Positions 1 through 8,229 of a DNA stretch of 62,037 bases are shown piece by piece. Origin of the DNA: an uncultured Lachnoclostridium sp. (GTDB taxonomy: Bacteria; Bacillota; Clostridia; Lachnospirales; Lachnospiraceae). Under the pieces are notes generated by a model. It made no database searches, was not told the origin of the DNA, and saw only the letters and a list, made by a program, of their open reading frames with translations. Numbering within the stretch: the stretch's first letter is position 1; every line of letters starts with the position of its first letter. The position numbers and the translations under genes are program-made. The DNA lies in assembly GCA_944381625.1 (NCBI GenBank), contig CALWLW010000022.1, positions 1 to 62,037 on the forward strand, read 5' to 3'.

Positions 1-178
1 GTATCTGTCCAGAACTCGCGTCAGCTTGTTCTATCCGTTACTGTTTTAGGTCGCGTCACTCTTATTTAAGTGACTCGCTCTTGAATATCTTTTCAAAAGA
101 ATTTTCGAAGATCTTCAAAGCACTGTTCAATTATCAAGGTTCATCTTGTTGTCTCTGTCGTTCAGCGACAACTTCTAT
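1..178 (-). other. rRNA operon leader (16S gene expected beyond left edge)
   Basis: Downstream of the rRNA-type promoter, the minus strand reads a short hairpin (TGTCG-CTGAA-CGACA) and then the AACCTTGATAATTGAACAG-type leader commonly found ahead of 16S rRNA in Lachnospiraceae. No rRNA body is inside the window. The open frames here (81-269 and 146-505, plus) are low-complexity, overlap the tRNAs and have no ribosome binding site, so they are not called. Confidence 0.6.
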
Positions 179-207
179 ATATTACCAAATCCTTTTCTTT
201 TTGTCAA
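179..207 (-). promoter_or_regulatory. rRNA-type promoter
   Basis: Minus strand TTGACA (202-207), exactly 17 bases, then TAATAT (179-184). It lies between the tRNA-Ser pair and the rRNA leader and fires off the left edge. The A/T run upstream of the -35 is typical of strong rRNA promoters. Confidence 0.8.
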
Positions 208-250
208 CAACTTTTTTTATTTTTTTCAAAATTGTTTTTTTGAAAAGGAA

Positions 251-339
251 CGGAGAAAGAGGGATTTGAACCCTCGCGCCGCTATTAACGACCTACTCCC
301 TTTCCAGGGGAGCCCCTTCAGCCACTTGGGTATTTCTCC
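251..339 (-). tRNA. tRNA-Ser (anticodon GGA)
   Basis: An 89-base type II tRNA. The acceptor arm GGAGAAA pairs with TTTCTCC plus discriminator G. The anticodon stem CTCCC/GGGAG encloses loop CTGGAAA, giving anticodon GGA. A long variable arm and a GGTTCAAATCC T-arm follow. CCA is not encoded. It lies 57 bases downstream of a second tRNA-Ser and is probably co-transcribed with it. Confidence 0.95.
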
Positions 340-396
340 AAAGCGCCCGTGTAAAACAGACTGTATTTATATTCTAACCACACTCTTCCGTGTGAA

Positions 397-482
397 CGGA
401 GAGAGTGGGATTCGAACCCACGCGCCCTTACGGACAAACGGTTTTCAAGACCGCCTCGTTATGACCACTTCGATATCTCTCC
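397..482 (-). tRNA. tRNA-Ser (anticodon TGA)
   Basis: An 86-base serine tRNA. Acceptor GGAGAGA pairs with TCTCTCC plus G. The anticodon loop CTTGAAA gives TGA. It has a long variable arm and a GGTTCGAATCC T-arm. CCA is not encoded. It is the first gene after the promoter at 499-527. Confidence 0.95.
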
Positions 483-498
483 ATAAGCGACATGTGAT

Positions 499-527
499 AT
501 TCTAGCAGTATCTGGCGATTTTGTCAA
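499..527 (-). promoter_or_regulatory. promoter of the tRNA-Ser pair
   Basis: Minus strand TTGACA (522-527), 17-base spacer, TAGAAT (499-504), ending 16 bases before the first tRNA base. Confidence 0.8.
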
Positions 528-574
528 CCACCTTTTTTCATTTTTTTATCCATTTTTTTATATCTTTTTTCACT

Positions 575-737
575 ATTCAGCCATGCATCTCGGATTCCCG
601 CAGCTAGCGCTGCTCTACCGCCGCTTTCGCGGCTGAATCCTCGATGAAGGCTAAGCGCCATATGTCTGATGGTGGCAAAACTCCTTTGCAAGCAAGCTTG
701 CGCCGTATTTTTACCACCATCAAACGCATGGCTGAAT
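575..737. repeat. nested inverted-repeat element at the 3' end of ispD
   Basis: Outer arms ATTCAGCCATGC (575-586) and GCATGGCTGAAT (726-737) are a perfect 12-base inverted repeat. Nested inside are TGATGGTGG/CCACCATCA (667-675, 714-722), the palindrome GCAAGCTTGC (692-701) and the hairpin GCCGC-TTTC-GCGGC. The right arm encodes the last residues and overlaps the end of ispD. It could be a MITE/REP-like insertion or an elaborate 3' end. The 78-codon minus frame across it is not a credible gene. Confidence 0.6.
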
Positions 738-1466
738 AATTGCCACATTTTCCGCCGCAAAGATTTCCGCAGTCTGCAGATCCTCCGGTGTGGTAATTTT
801 GATGTTCTTATAGGAGCCTTCCGCCAGCTTCACCCGATAGCCAAGAACCGTCTCCACCACACAGGCGTCGTCGGTAATCTGGACGCCCTGCTCCAGATAT
901 TCTTCTTCTTTCTCAATTAACATCCGGTATGCGGGCAAGATCAGATCTGACGCGAACGCCTGCGGTGTCTGGATCTGCCACACCAGGCTCCTGTTGGGCG
1001 TCTCCCGGATAAAGCCGTCTTCATCCGCAATCTTGATCGTATCTTTCACCGGCATTCCTGCCACGCAGGCGCGGTATTCCACAGTCTCCCGAAAGACGCG
1101 CTCCAGGATCTCCTCATCCACAAAGGGTCTTGCCCCGTCATGAATAAATATGTAGTCAGCCTCCGCCTGTTCCGCTTCTGCCAGGCCGTTGAAAACAGAG
1201 TGGTAGCGCTCCGCTCCTCCTTCCACGATGGCGCGGACTTTTCGGAAGCCGTATTTCTCCACAATCTCTTCCTTACAATAGGAAATCTGACCTTTTCCTG
1301 TGACCAGTATGATATCGTCTATCAATTCCGATTGTTCAAAGGCCGCCAGGGAATAGTACAGCACCGGCTTTCCCTGAAGCAGCAGATACTGCTTTGCCAC
1401 CGCCGTCCCCATCCGTTTTCCCTGGCCTCCGGCCAACACCACTGCCGCGCATCGTTTCTCTCTCAT
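720..1466 (-). CDS. ispD: 2-C-methyl-D-erythritol 4-phosphate cytidylyltransferase
   Basis: IspD transfers CMP from CTP to MEP in the non-mevalonate isoprenoid pathway. The N-terminal nucleotide-binding loop LAGGQGKRMG, the following AKQY lysine, the DGARP motif and TPQAF are all visible, and the roughly 248-residue length is normal. A GTG six bases upstream lies inside the AGGAGG ribosome site, so the ATG at 1466 (7-base spacing) is chosen. It follows tsaD by 11 bases and is the last gene of the tsaE-to-ispD run. The C-terminal IIQPCV is encoded inside an inverted-repeat element and may be an acquired tail. Confidence 0.95.
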   Translation of the reverse strand: MREKRCAAVVLAGGQGKRMGTAVAKQYLLLQGKPVLYYSLAAFEQSELIDDIILVTGKGQISYCKEEIVEKYGFRKVRAIVEGGAERYHSVFNGLAEAEQAEADYIFIHDGARPFVDEEILERVFRETVEYRACVAGMPVKDTIKIADEDGFIRETPNRSLVWQIQTPQAFASDLILPAYRMLIEKEEEYLEQGVQITDDACVVETVLGYRVKLAEGSYKNIKITTPEDLQTAEIFAAENVAIIQPCV

Positions 1467-1477
1467 TTCCACGCCTC

Positions 1478-2506
1478 CTAGCGCTCTCCCAGCCGCAGGC
1501 CCGGTACTGCATTCAGGTCCAGTCCGCTCCTGACTCCCTGGATATACTCATAATATGCCGCTGCTCCAATCATCGCCGCATTGTCTGTGCACAGGATCGG
1601 AGAGGGATAGTAAAAGGAAATATGTTCTTTCTCACAGGCGTCCTTCATGGCCTGTCGCAGCGCGGAATTGGAGGCCACGCCTCCCGCCAGGGCCAGCTTC
1701 GACATGCCGTAGTCCTTCGCCGCCTGTATGGCATGCTCCACCAGGACGTCGCACACGGCTTTCTGGAAAGAAGCGGCCACATCCGCCTCCACGACAGTCT
1801 CTCCTTTCATATGGCAGCCGTTCAGGTAATTCAGCACTGCCGATTTTACTCCGCTGAAGCTGAAATCATACGGCGCGTCCTCCACCTTTGCCCTGGGGAA
1901 ATGAATCGCGTCCGGATTCCCTTCTTTCGCCAGCCGGTCGATCTTGGGTCCGCCGGGATATCCCAGTCCGATGGCCCGCGCCACCTTGTCAAAGGCTTCC
2001 CCCGCCGCGTCGTCCCTGGTCTTTCCTATGATCTCATATTTTCCGTAATCCTTCACTACCACCAGATGGGTATGTCCGCCGGACACTACCAGGCAGACAA
2101 ACGGTGGTTCCAGTTCTCTGCATTCGATATAGTTGGCGGATATGTGCCCCTCAATGTGGTGCACGCCCACCAGCGGTATCCCTGTGGCATAGCTGATCGC
2201 CTTAGCCTCCGCCACGCCCACCAGAAGGGCGCCCACCAGCCCTGGGCCGTAGGTAACCCCTATGGCGTCCATCTGGGAAAGCTGCACATGCGCCTGGTCC
2301 AGCGCTTCCTGGATCACTTCGTTGATCTTCTCGATATGCTTCCTGGACGCGATCTCCGGCACTACGCCTCCATAGACCGTATGAAGCGCGATCTGAGAGG
2401 AAATCACGTTGGACAGCACTTCTCTGCCGTTCTTCACCACAGCCGCGGCCGTCTCATCACAGGAGCTTTCGATCGCCAGAATTAATATATCTTTCTTTTC
2501 TTCCAT
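1478..2506 (-). CDS. tsaD: tRNA N6-adenosine threonylcarbamoyltransferase TsaD
   Basis: TsaD transfers the threonylcarbamoyl group to A37 of ANN-decoding tRNAs, acting with TsaB and TsaE. The ASKHA fold start AIESSCDET, the metal-binding HxxxH (residues 117-121), the SGGHTHL segment and [10 protein letters not shown] are intact. Its 342 residues match the family. The ATG overlaps the stop of rnz (TAATG), indicating translational coupling. TsaB and TsaE are encoded a few genes upstream in the same direction. TsaC, which makes the threonylcarbamoyl-adenylate, is not in this window. Confidence 0.97.
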   Translation of the reverse strand: MEEKKDILILAIESSCDETAAAVVKNGREVLSNVISSQIALHTVYGGVVPEIASRKHIEKINEVIQEALDQAHVQLSQMDAIGVTYGPGLVGALLVGVAEAKAISYATGIPLVGVHHIEGHISANYIECRELEPPFVCLVVSGGHTHLVVVKDYGKYEIIGKTRDDAAGEAFDKVARAIGLGYPGGPKIDRLAKEGNPDAIHFPRAKVEDAPYDFSFSGVKSAVLNYLNGCHMKGETVVEADVAASFQKAVCDVLVEHAIQAAKDYGMSKLALAGGVASNSALRQAMKDACEKEHISFYYPSPILCTDNAAMIGAAAYYEYIQGVRSGLDLNAVPGLRLGER

Positions 2507-3423
2507 TACTCTTCATCCTTTTCAAAATCCAGTTCCACGGATTTCCGGTCTTTTCCGGCCTGGGCCGCCGGAAAGATCCGGCGCACATCGTCCATATATT
2601 CCTCCGGCCGTGTCAGCGACGGGCTGTAATGGGTCAGCCACAATTCTTTTACCTCCGCCGCCTTCGCCAGATTGGCCGCCTCGCAGAAGGTCATATGTTT
2701 ATATTCTCTGGCCTTTGCTTCCTTGCCCTTTTCCCCGTACATACCCTCGCAGATAAACAGATCCGAATGCATGGCGTTATCCACGATGGACTGGGTGGGG
2801 CGGGTGTCGGTACAGTAAGTCAGCTTGATACCTTTCCTGGCTGTTCCCAGCACCATATCGGGCGTGTAGGTTTTTCCGCCGTCCGTGACCGTCTCGCCTT
2901 TTTGCAGGCGGTTCCAGTACATCTTGGGAATATCCAAGGCCAGAGCCCGGTCCACCTGGAATCTGCCCGCCCGGTCCAGCTCCAGCGTATACCCGTAGCA
3001 GAGTACATTGTGATTGACGCGGAAAGCTTTCAGCCGGTATCCATTCAGTTGAAATTCTTCCGCTGCGCCGTTTATTTCCTTATACACAATCGGGAACGGC
3101 AGCTCCGGCGCGATCACCCGCAGGGCGTTCACCACCCGTTCCAGCCCCTTCGGCCCGATGAGGGTCAGCGGCTCCGTACGCTCCGCATTTCCCATGGTCA
3201 AAAGCAGGCCGGGAAGTCCGCTGATATGATCTCCATGGTAATGGGTGAAGCAGATCACGTCGATGGGCTTAAAGCTCCAGCCCTTTTCCTTGATGGCGAT
3301 CTGTGTCCCTTCCCCGCAGTCAATCAACAGGCTGCTCCCGTTATAGCGCACCATAAGGGCGGTGAGCCACCGATATGGAAGCGGCATCATCCCGCCGCTT
3401 CCCAGCAAACATACATCCAGCAT
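2506..3423 (-). CDS. rnz: ribonuclease Z (tRNA 3' endonuclease)
   Basis: A metallo-beta-lactamase fold nuclease that trims tRNA 3' trailers. The zinc motif HYHGDH is at residues 61-66. Downstream ligand regions ([16 protein letters not shown] and LTHYSPS) are present, and 305 residues is the normal length. AGGAG lies 7 bases before the ATG. It overlaps tsaD by one base. The tRNAs in this window carry no encoded CCA, consistent with needing 3' processing and CCA addition. Confidence 0.95.
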   Translation of the reverse strand: MLDVCLLGSGGMMPLPYRWLTALMVRYNGSSLLIDCGEGTQIAIKEKGWSFKPIDVICFTHYHGDHISGLPGLLLTMGNAERTEPLTLIGPKGLERVVNALRVIAPELPFPIVYKEINGAAEEFQLNGYRLKAFRVNHNVLCYGYTLELDRAGRFQVDRALALDIPKMYWNRLQKGETVTDGGKTYTPDMVLGTARKGIKLTYCTDTRPTQSIVDNAMHSDLFICEGMYGEKGKEAKAREYKHMTFCEAANLAKAAEVKELWLTHYSPSLTRPEEYMDDVRRIFPAAQAGKDRKSVELDFEKDEE

Positions 3424-3431
3424 ATTGTCTC

Positions 3432-3680
3432 CTATAGAAGCTCCGTCTCTTCCTCCGTCTCCACAGGAATCCGGAAAGAACCGATCAGACGCTCATAACA
3501 CGCTTCGCACAGGTCGAACGCATGCCTTTCCCCGTCATAACGGGAAAAGTACCCCCAGTTCACACGACCGGGGAAAACCCCTTCCTGCACGATTCCATTT
3601 TCCAGTTGCAATTCCCGCCCGCATCCGTTGCAGACGACTTTTATCAAAACGCGTTTCTCCTGATCCTGATACTGACGCAT
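3432..3680 (-). CDS. small putative zinc-ribbon protein, function unknown
   Basis: An 82-residue soluble protein with two CxxC pairs (C17/C20 and C58/C61) that could bind one zinc. It has no signal peptide or membrane segment. The start has AAGGAGG 9 bases upstream. It lies 8 bases before rnz, in the same direction, so it is probably co-transcribed. I do not recognise a characterised family, so no role is assigned. Confidence 0.75.
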   Translation of the reverse strand: MRQYQDQEKRVLIKVVCNGCGRELQLENGIVQEGVFPGRVNWGYFSRYDGERHAFDLCEACYERLIGSFRIPVETEEETELL

Positions 3681-3762
3681 ATCCTTATCCTCCTTATCTT
3701 ATGGCAGATACCTTGATTATACCAACCTCTCCGATACAGAAAAATAGGAGATTGCTGTCACA

Positions 3763-4203
3763 TCACGGCTGTGTTTCCCGCTTCCACATGATCAGCGCGT
3801 CTTCCCTGGGTTTGTCGTAAAATCCCTTCCGGATTCCTTCCAGGCAAAATCCCAGCCCTTCGTACAGGCGGATCGCCCGTTCATTTCCCACGCGCACCTC
3901 CAGCGTGAACGCATGGGCCCCACGCTTCCGCCCGGCCTCCAGAAGTCCTTCTGTCAGTTCCCGGCCAAGTCCCCGGCCGCGCCATGCCTCATCCACCACA
4001 ATATTGGTGATATCCCCTTCGTCCAGGATCAGAAGCATACCGCCGTATCCCACGATCCGGCCCGCTTCCTCCAGCACCAAAAACAAGTATTCCGGTTTTG
4101 CCAGGCTCTCTCGCAGGGACTGTTCCGACCAGGGCACGGAAAAATATCTCTTTTCCAGCTCCGCCGCCCGGGAAAGGTCCGCTTCCGTCATGGGCCGGAT
4201 CAT
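3763..4203 (-). CDS. rimI: ribosomal protein S18-alanine N-acetyltransferase RimI
   Basis: A GNAT acetyltransferase of 146 residues. The acetyl-CoA loop is seen as WRGRGLGRE after the beta strand ITNIVVDE, followed by the ARG/NERAIRLYEGLGF segment typical of RimI. RimI acetylates the N-terminus of S18 in E. coli. The gene commonly sits between tsaB and tsaD, as here. Its ATG overlaps the tsaB stop (ATGA). Confidence 0.9.
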   Translation of the reverse strand: MIRPMTEADLSRAAELEKRYFSVPWSEQSLRESLAKPEYLFLVLEEAGRIVGYGGMLLILDEGDITNIVVDEAWRGRGLGRELTEGLLEAGRKRGAHAFTLEVRVGNERAIRLYEGLGFCLEGIRKGFYDKPREDALIMWKRETQP

Positions 4204-4940
4204 GACTCTTCCTGCTTTCGATTCTTTTCCTGCTCCAGGCGCTCCCGCTCCGCCTGGGAGAGCCGCAGATAGGTGGGGCGGTGCTCCGCCGCCGATACCG
4301 TCTTTCCTTCCCTCAGATACTGCAGGGCCAGGGCTCCCACAGCGCCCGCGCGCTGCTTATTCAGATGCGCGGGTGCGAAGGAAAAGGCCGCCCCTGCCAT
4401 CAGCTCTTCTTCCAGCCTTTTCCGGAACACCGGCACGCCGTCTCCCAGGAAAATCACTTCCCGGTTCATCCCCCGGAGCTTTTCCGCAATCACTTCAATC
4501 CCCACCGCCATCTGCGTCTCCAGCACCTGCAGGCTTCCGCCGCGGAATTCATAGATCCCCGTATAGACCTGGTTCCTTCTGGCGTCCATAATCGGACAGA
4601 TCAGCCGGTCCGTGCCATACAGGTTATAGGCCAGCCCGTCCACCGTGGGGATCTCCACCAGCGGCTTGTCCAGCGCCAGACCCAGGCCCTTGGCTGTGGC
4701 GGATCCAATGCGCAGGCCGGTAAACGATCCCGGTCCTGCCGCCACCGCCACTGCGTCTATGGTCTTCAGATCCAGTTCTGTCATCTTCACAATCTCATCC
4801 AGCATAGGCAGCAGCGTCTGAGAATGCGTCTTCTTATAATTCACCGTATATTCCGCCAGCAGGTTCTGGTCTGCGCCGTTTTCTTCCACAATGGCCACGG
4901 ACGCCACCAGCCCCGAACTGTCCAGAGCCAAAACTTTCAT
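4200..4940 (-). CDS. tsaB: tRNA threonylcarbamoyladenosine synthesis protein TsaB
   Basis: TsaB is the TsaD-like scaffold partner in the t6A complex. It begins MKVLALDSSG and contains AAGPGSFTGLRIG, the family hallmark. The longer open frame would start inside tsaE. The ATG at 4940 has GGAGG 9 bases upstream and lies 4 bases after the tsaE stop, so it is preferred (246 residues). Confidence 0.95.
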   Translation of the reverse strand: MKVLALDSSGLVASVAIVEENGADQNLLAEYTVNYKKTHSQTLLPMLDEIVKMTELDLKTIDAVAVAAGPGSFTGLRIGSATAKGLGLALDKPLVEIPTVDGLAYNLYGTDRLICPIMDARRNQVYTGIYEFRGGSLQVLETQMAVGIEVIAEKLRGMNREVIFLGDGVPVFRKRLEEELMAGAAFSFAPAHLNKQRAGAVGALALQYLREGKTVSAAEHRPTYLRLSQAERERLEQEKNRKQEES

Positions 4941-4944
4941 CTTC

Positions 4945-5385
4945 TCACGCCTCCAATCCCTCGCAGCCTTCGATGGAAATCCTGCGGTAATCAAATCCTT
5001 TTTCCAGGTCTTTCTCTATCGTCACCCGGCAGGTCTGTTCCGGAAGGATCTCCTGGATCAGTTTCGCCCACTCAATCAGGCACACGCCCTCTCCGTAAAA
5101 ATAATCCTCATATCCGATCTCGTCCATCTCCTCCACGTCGCCGATTCGGTACACGTCAAAATGGTAAAAAGGCAGACGCCCTTCTTCATAGATCTGGACG
5201 ATGGTAAACGTGGGGCTGTTCACCGGCTCAGAGATCCCCAATCCTGCGGCAAACCCCTGGGTAAACACGGTCTTTCCCACGCCCAGGTCACCGTCCAGGG
5301 CGACTACCATGCCGGGGCGCGCAAGCTCGCCCGCCTTCTTTCCCAGCTCCCAGGTCTCCCTGGCACAGTCTGTTTCAAATATCAT
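4945..5385 (-). CDS. tsaE: tRNA threonylcarbamoyladenosine synthesis ATPase TsaE
   Basis: A P-loop ATPase of 146 residues with Walker A GDLGVGKT (32-39), the NSPTFTIVQIYE switch region and the FYHFDVYRIGD segment. It cycles the TsaB-TsaD complex during t6A formation. It is the first gene of the tsaE-tsaB-rimI group, follows tex by 17 bases and has AGGAA before its ATG. Confidence 0.95.
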   Translation of the reverse strand: MIFETDCARETWELGKKAGELARPGMVVALDGDLGVGKTVFTQGFAAGLGISEPVNSPTFTIVQIYEEGRLPFYHFDVYRIGDVEEMDEIGYEDYFYGEGVCLIEWAKLIQEILPEQTCRVTIEKDLEKGFDYRRISIEGCEGLEA

Positions 5386-5402
5386 AGTTTCCTGCCTTTC
5401 AT

Positions 5403-7544
5403 CTATAGTTTCATGGTCAGCGAGATCCGCTTTTTGGCCGTATCCACGCTTAACACTTTCACGTCCACCACATCGCCGATCTTCACCACCTCCAGCGGGT
5501 GTTTGATATAGCGGTCCGACATCTGGGAGATGTGAACCAGACCGTCCTGATGAACCCCGATGTCCACAAACGCGCCAAAGTCAATAATATTGCGGACTGT
5601 CCCTTTCAGCGTCATGCCGGGCTTCAGGTCTTCCATATCCAGCACGTCGCTTCTGAGTACCGGACGGGGCATCTCCTCCCGGGGATCTCTGGCCGGCTTC
5701 TCCAGTTCTTTCAGGATATCCTGAAGGGTCAGCTCTCCCACGCTCAGATCCTCCGCCGTCTTTTTCAGGTTCCTCACCTTTCGGGAGATCCCTTTGATCC
5801 CCCCGTGGGACAGATCCTCCGTGCTGTACCCCAACGAAGCCAGCAGTTTTTTGGCCGCTTCGTAGCTTTCCGGGTGTACGCCTGTGGCGTCCAGAGGTTC
5901 CGTGCCTCCCATGATACGCAGAAATCCCGCGCACTGCTCATATGCCTTGGGTCCCAGTTTTGGCACTTTCAGCAATTGTCTGCGGCTGGTAAACCGACCG
6001 TTCTCTTCACGCCAGGCCACGATATTTTTCGCCAGCGATTTGGTAATGCCGGATATATAGGAAAGAAGAGGCGCCGAAGCCGTGTTCAGATCCACGCCCA
6101 CCCGGTTCACCACGTCCTCCACCACGCCGCTCAGCGCTTCTCCCAGGCGTTTCTGATCCATATCATATTGATACTGTCCCACACCGATGGATTTGGGATC
6201 GATCTTCACCATCTCCGCCAGCGGGTCCTGAAGCCTCCTGGCGATGGACGCCGCGCTTCGCTGCCCCACGTCCAGATCCGGGAATTCCTCGGCGGCCAGC
6301 TTGCTGGCCGAATAGATGGACGCGCCGGACTCGCTGACGATCACATACTGCACCTTCTGCGGAATCTCTTTTAAAAGCTCCGCTATGATCTGCTCCGACT
6401 CCCGGGAAGCGGTACCATTCCCCAGGGAGATCAGCGTGATCCCATATTTGGCGATCAGATTCTTTAAAATCCGCTTGGATTCCTGCACCTGTTTCCTGGG
6501 CGCCGTGGGGTAGATCACCAGAGAATCCAGCACCTTCCCGGTGGCATCCACCACCGCCAGTTTACAGCCGTTGCGGTATCCCGGGTCCCAGCCCAGCACG
6601 GTATGTCCCGCGATGGGCGGCTGCATCAGAAGCTGCTCCAGATTTTTCCCAAACACCTGAATCGCGCCTTCCTCCGCCTGTTCCGTCAGGATTCCCCGAA
6701 TCTCCCGCTCTATGGCGGGCCTGATCAGCCGCGCATAGCTGTCCTCCACCGCTTCTTTCAACGCCTGTTCCGTATGAACATTGGACCAGGTGATCACCTG
6801 ACTGCACAGCCAGGTGAGGATCTCTTCTTCCGGCTCCTCAATCTTTACTGTAAGCATCTTTTCCGCTTCGCCGCGATTCAGCGCCAGGGTCCGATGTCCC
6901 GCCATCTTGTTCACCGGCTGGCTGAAATGATAATACGTCTCATAGACAGATTCCTGTCCCTCGTCCTTCGCCTCCGAGGTGATCAGGCCGGCTTTCCATA
7001 TCTGTTCCCGGATATGGGTCCGGTACTCCGCCTGATCGGAGACGGCCTCCGCAATAATATCTTTTGCCCCGGCGATGGCTTCCTCCGCCGTATGGACGCC
7101 TTTTTCTTCTGACAGGTAAGCCGCCGCTTCCTCTTCCAGGGAGCGTTCTGTCATCTGCAGGCGGATGATATCCGCCAGACCCTCCAGACCCTTTTCCTTC
7201 GCCATGGTGGCGCGGGTGCGGCGTTTGGGGCGGTAAGGCCGGTACAGATCGTCCACGGCCACCTGCGTCTCGGCAGCCTCAATCTCGGCACGCAGTTCCT
7301 CCGTCAGTTTTCCCTGTTCCTCGATGCTGGAAAGCACCTGGGCTTTCTTTTCTTCCAGATTGCGTAAATATCGCAGACGCTCGTCCAGCTTTCGGAGCTG
7401 TTCGTCGTCCAGCGCTCCCGTCGCCTCCTTGCGGTAACGGGAGATAAAGGGAATCGTATTCCCCTCGTCGATCAATTTTACAGCGGCTTCCACCTGCTGT
7501 TTTCTTACTTCCAGTTCGTCTGTCAGTTTCTGTATGATATCCAT
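5403..7544 (-). CDS. tex: Tex-family RNA-binding transcription accessory protein
   Basis: A 713-residue Tex/YhgF protein: N-terminal helical Tex domain, YqgF/RNase H-like domain starting near residue 316 (VLGWDPGYRNGCKLAVVD), helix-hairpin-helix motifs near 495-545, and a C-terminal S1 RNA-binding domain from about 640. Tex proteins bind nucleic acid and influence transcription and expression of secreted factors in several bacteria; the exact role here is inferred. Its promoter and ribosome site lie within the terminator hairpin of the upstream gene set. Confidence 0.93.
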   Translation of the reverse strand: MDIIQKLTDELEVRKQQVEAAVKLIDEGNTIPFISRYRKEATGALDDEQLRKLDERLRYLRNLEEKKAQVLSSIEEQGKLTEELRAEIEAAETQVAVDDLYRPYRPKRRTRATMAKEKGLEGLADIIRLQMTERSLEEEAAAYLSEEKGVHTAEEAIAGAKDIIAEAVSDQAEYRTHIREQIWKAGLITSEAKDEGQESVYETYYHFSQPVNKMAGHRTLALNRGEAEKMLTVKIEEPEEEILTWLCSQVITWSNVHTEQALKEAVEDSYARLIRPAIEREIRGILTEQAEEGAIQVFGKNLEQLLMQPPIAGHTVLGWDPGYRNGCKLAVVDATGKVLDSLVIYPTAPRKQVQESKRILKNLIAKYGITLISLGNGTASRESEQIIAELLKEIPQKVQYVIVSESGASIYSASKLAAEEFPDLDVGQRSAASIARRLQDPLAEMVKIDPKSIGVGQYQYDMDQKRLGEALSGVVEDVVNRVGVDLNTASAPLLSYISGITKSLAKNIVAWREENGRFTSRRQLLKVPKLGPKAYEQCAGFLRIMGGTEPLDATGVHPESYEAAKKLLASLGYSTEDLSHGGIKGISRKVRNLKKTAEDLSVGELTLQDILKELEKPARDPREEMPRPVLRSDVLDMEDLKPGMTLKGTVRNIIDFGAFVDIGVHQDGLVHISQMSDRYIKHPLEVVKIGDVVDVKVLSVDTAKKRISLTMKL

Positions 7545-7545
7545 A

Positions 7546-7592
7546 GAAAAACCCCTTCCATCCTACCTATTGTAAAGCATGGAAGAGGTTTT
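7546..7592 (-). terminator. intrinsic terminator after thrH
   Basis: Minus strand ACCTCTTCCAT (7579-7589) pairs with ATGGAAGGGGT (7551-7561), an 11-base stem with G-U pairs, followed by TTTTTC. The AAGGGG of the distal arm also serves as the probable ribosome site of tex. Confidence 0.7.
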
Positions 7593-7597
7593 GACAA
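7569..7597 (-). promoter_or_regulatory. candidate tex promoter overlapping the terminator
   Basis: Minus strand TTGTCA (7592-7597), 17 bases, TACAAT (7569-7574). The -10 lies in the terminator loop, so read-through transcription and initiation share the same bases. Confidence 0.6.
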
Positions 7598-7605
7598 ATC
7601 TTTTT

Positions 7606-8208
7606 CTAATTCAGGACGTTTTTCAGCGCCGCCAGGAACTCATCATAAGTCTCGAACGCCGGAATCTCCGGGTTGTCTTTTTTGATCTGCTCCGTGCTGC
7701 GGAACAGGAATCCCGCCTTGCCGGCCTTGATCATGGCCAGGTCATTATAGCTGTCTCCCGCCGCAATGGTCTCGAATCCCACGGACTGAAGCGCCTTCAC
7801 CGTGGACAGCTTGGAATTCTCAATACGCATTTTAAAGCCTGTGATCGCCCCGTCGGGAGCCACCTCCAGGGAGTTGCAGAACAGGGTAGGCCACCCCAGC
7901 TTCTCCATCAGCGGCTTCGCGAACTGTGTAAAGGTATCGCTGATGATAATCACCTGAGTGATGGAGCGCAGTTCGTCCAGAAATTCTTTCGCCCCCGGCA
8001 GAGGATCGATCCGGGCAATGGTCTCCTGGATCTCTTTCAGGCCCAGTCCATGCTCTTTTAAAATCCCCAGCCTCCAGTTCATCAGCTTATTGTAATCCGG
8101 CTCATCCCTGGTGGTTCTTTTCAGTTCCGGGATTTTGCTGGCCTCGGAAAAAGCAATCCAGATCTCCGGCACCAGCACGCCTTCCAGGTCCAAACATACG
8201 ATATCCAT
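7606..8208 (-). CDS. thrH: ThrH-type phosphoserine phosphatase / homoserine phosphotransferase
   Basis: A 200-residue HAD-family enzyme: motif I DLEG (7-10), motif II ISDTF near residue 90, motif III GDSYNDLAM near 150. ThrH in Pseudomonas both dephosphorylates phosphoserine and can move phosphate to homoserine, giving a route into threonine synthesis. Its position 21 bases downstream of hom supports a threonine-pathway role. GGAGG lies 8 bases before the ATG. Confidence 0.9.
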   Translation of the reverse strand: MDIVCLDLEGVLVPEIWIAFSEASKIPELKRTTRDEPDYNKLMNWRLGILKEHGLGLKEIQETIARIDPLPGAKEFLDELRSITQVIIISDTFTQFAKPLMEKLGWPTLFCNSLEVAPDGAITGFKMRIENSKLSTVKALQSVGFETIAAGDSYNDLAMIKAGKAGFLFRSTEQIKKDNPEIPAFETYDEFLAALKNVLN

Positions 8209-8229
8209 CTTCGCTCCTCCTCGTTCCGG

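Noticed and set aside
81..505. Two plus-strand frames over the rRNA leader and tRNAs
   Set aside because: They overlap structural RNA genes on the other strand and have no ribosome sites.
524..760. 78-codon minus-strand frame after ispD
   Set aside because: Covers the inverted-repeat element and a poly-K tail from A-rich DNA; overlaps the ispD end in another frame.
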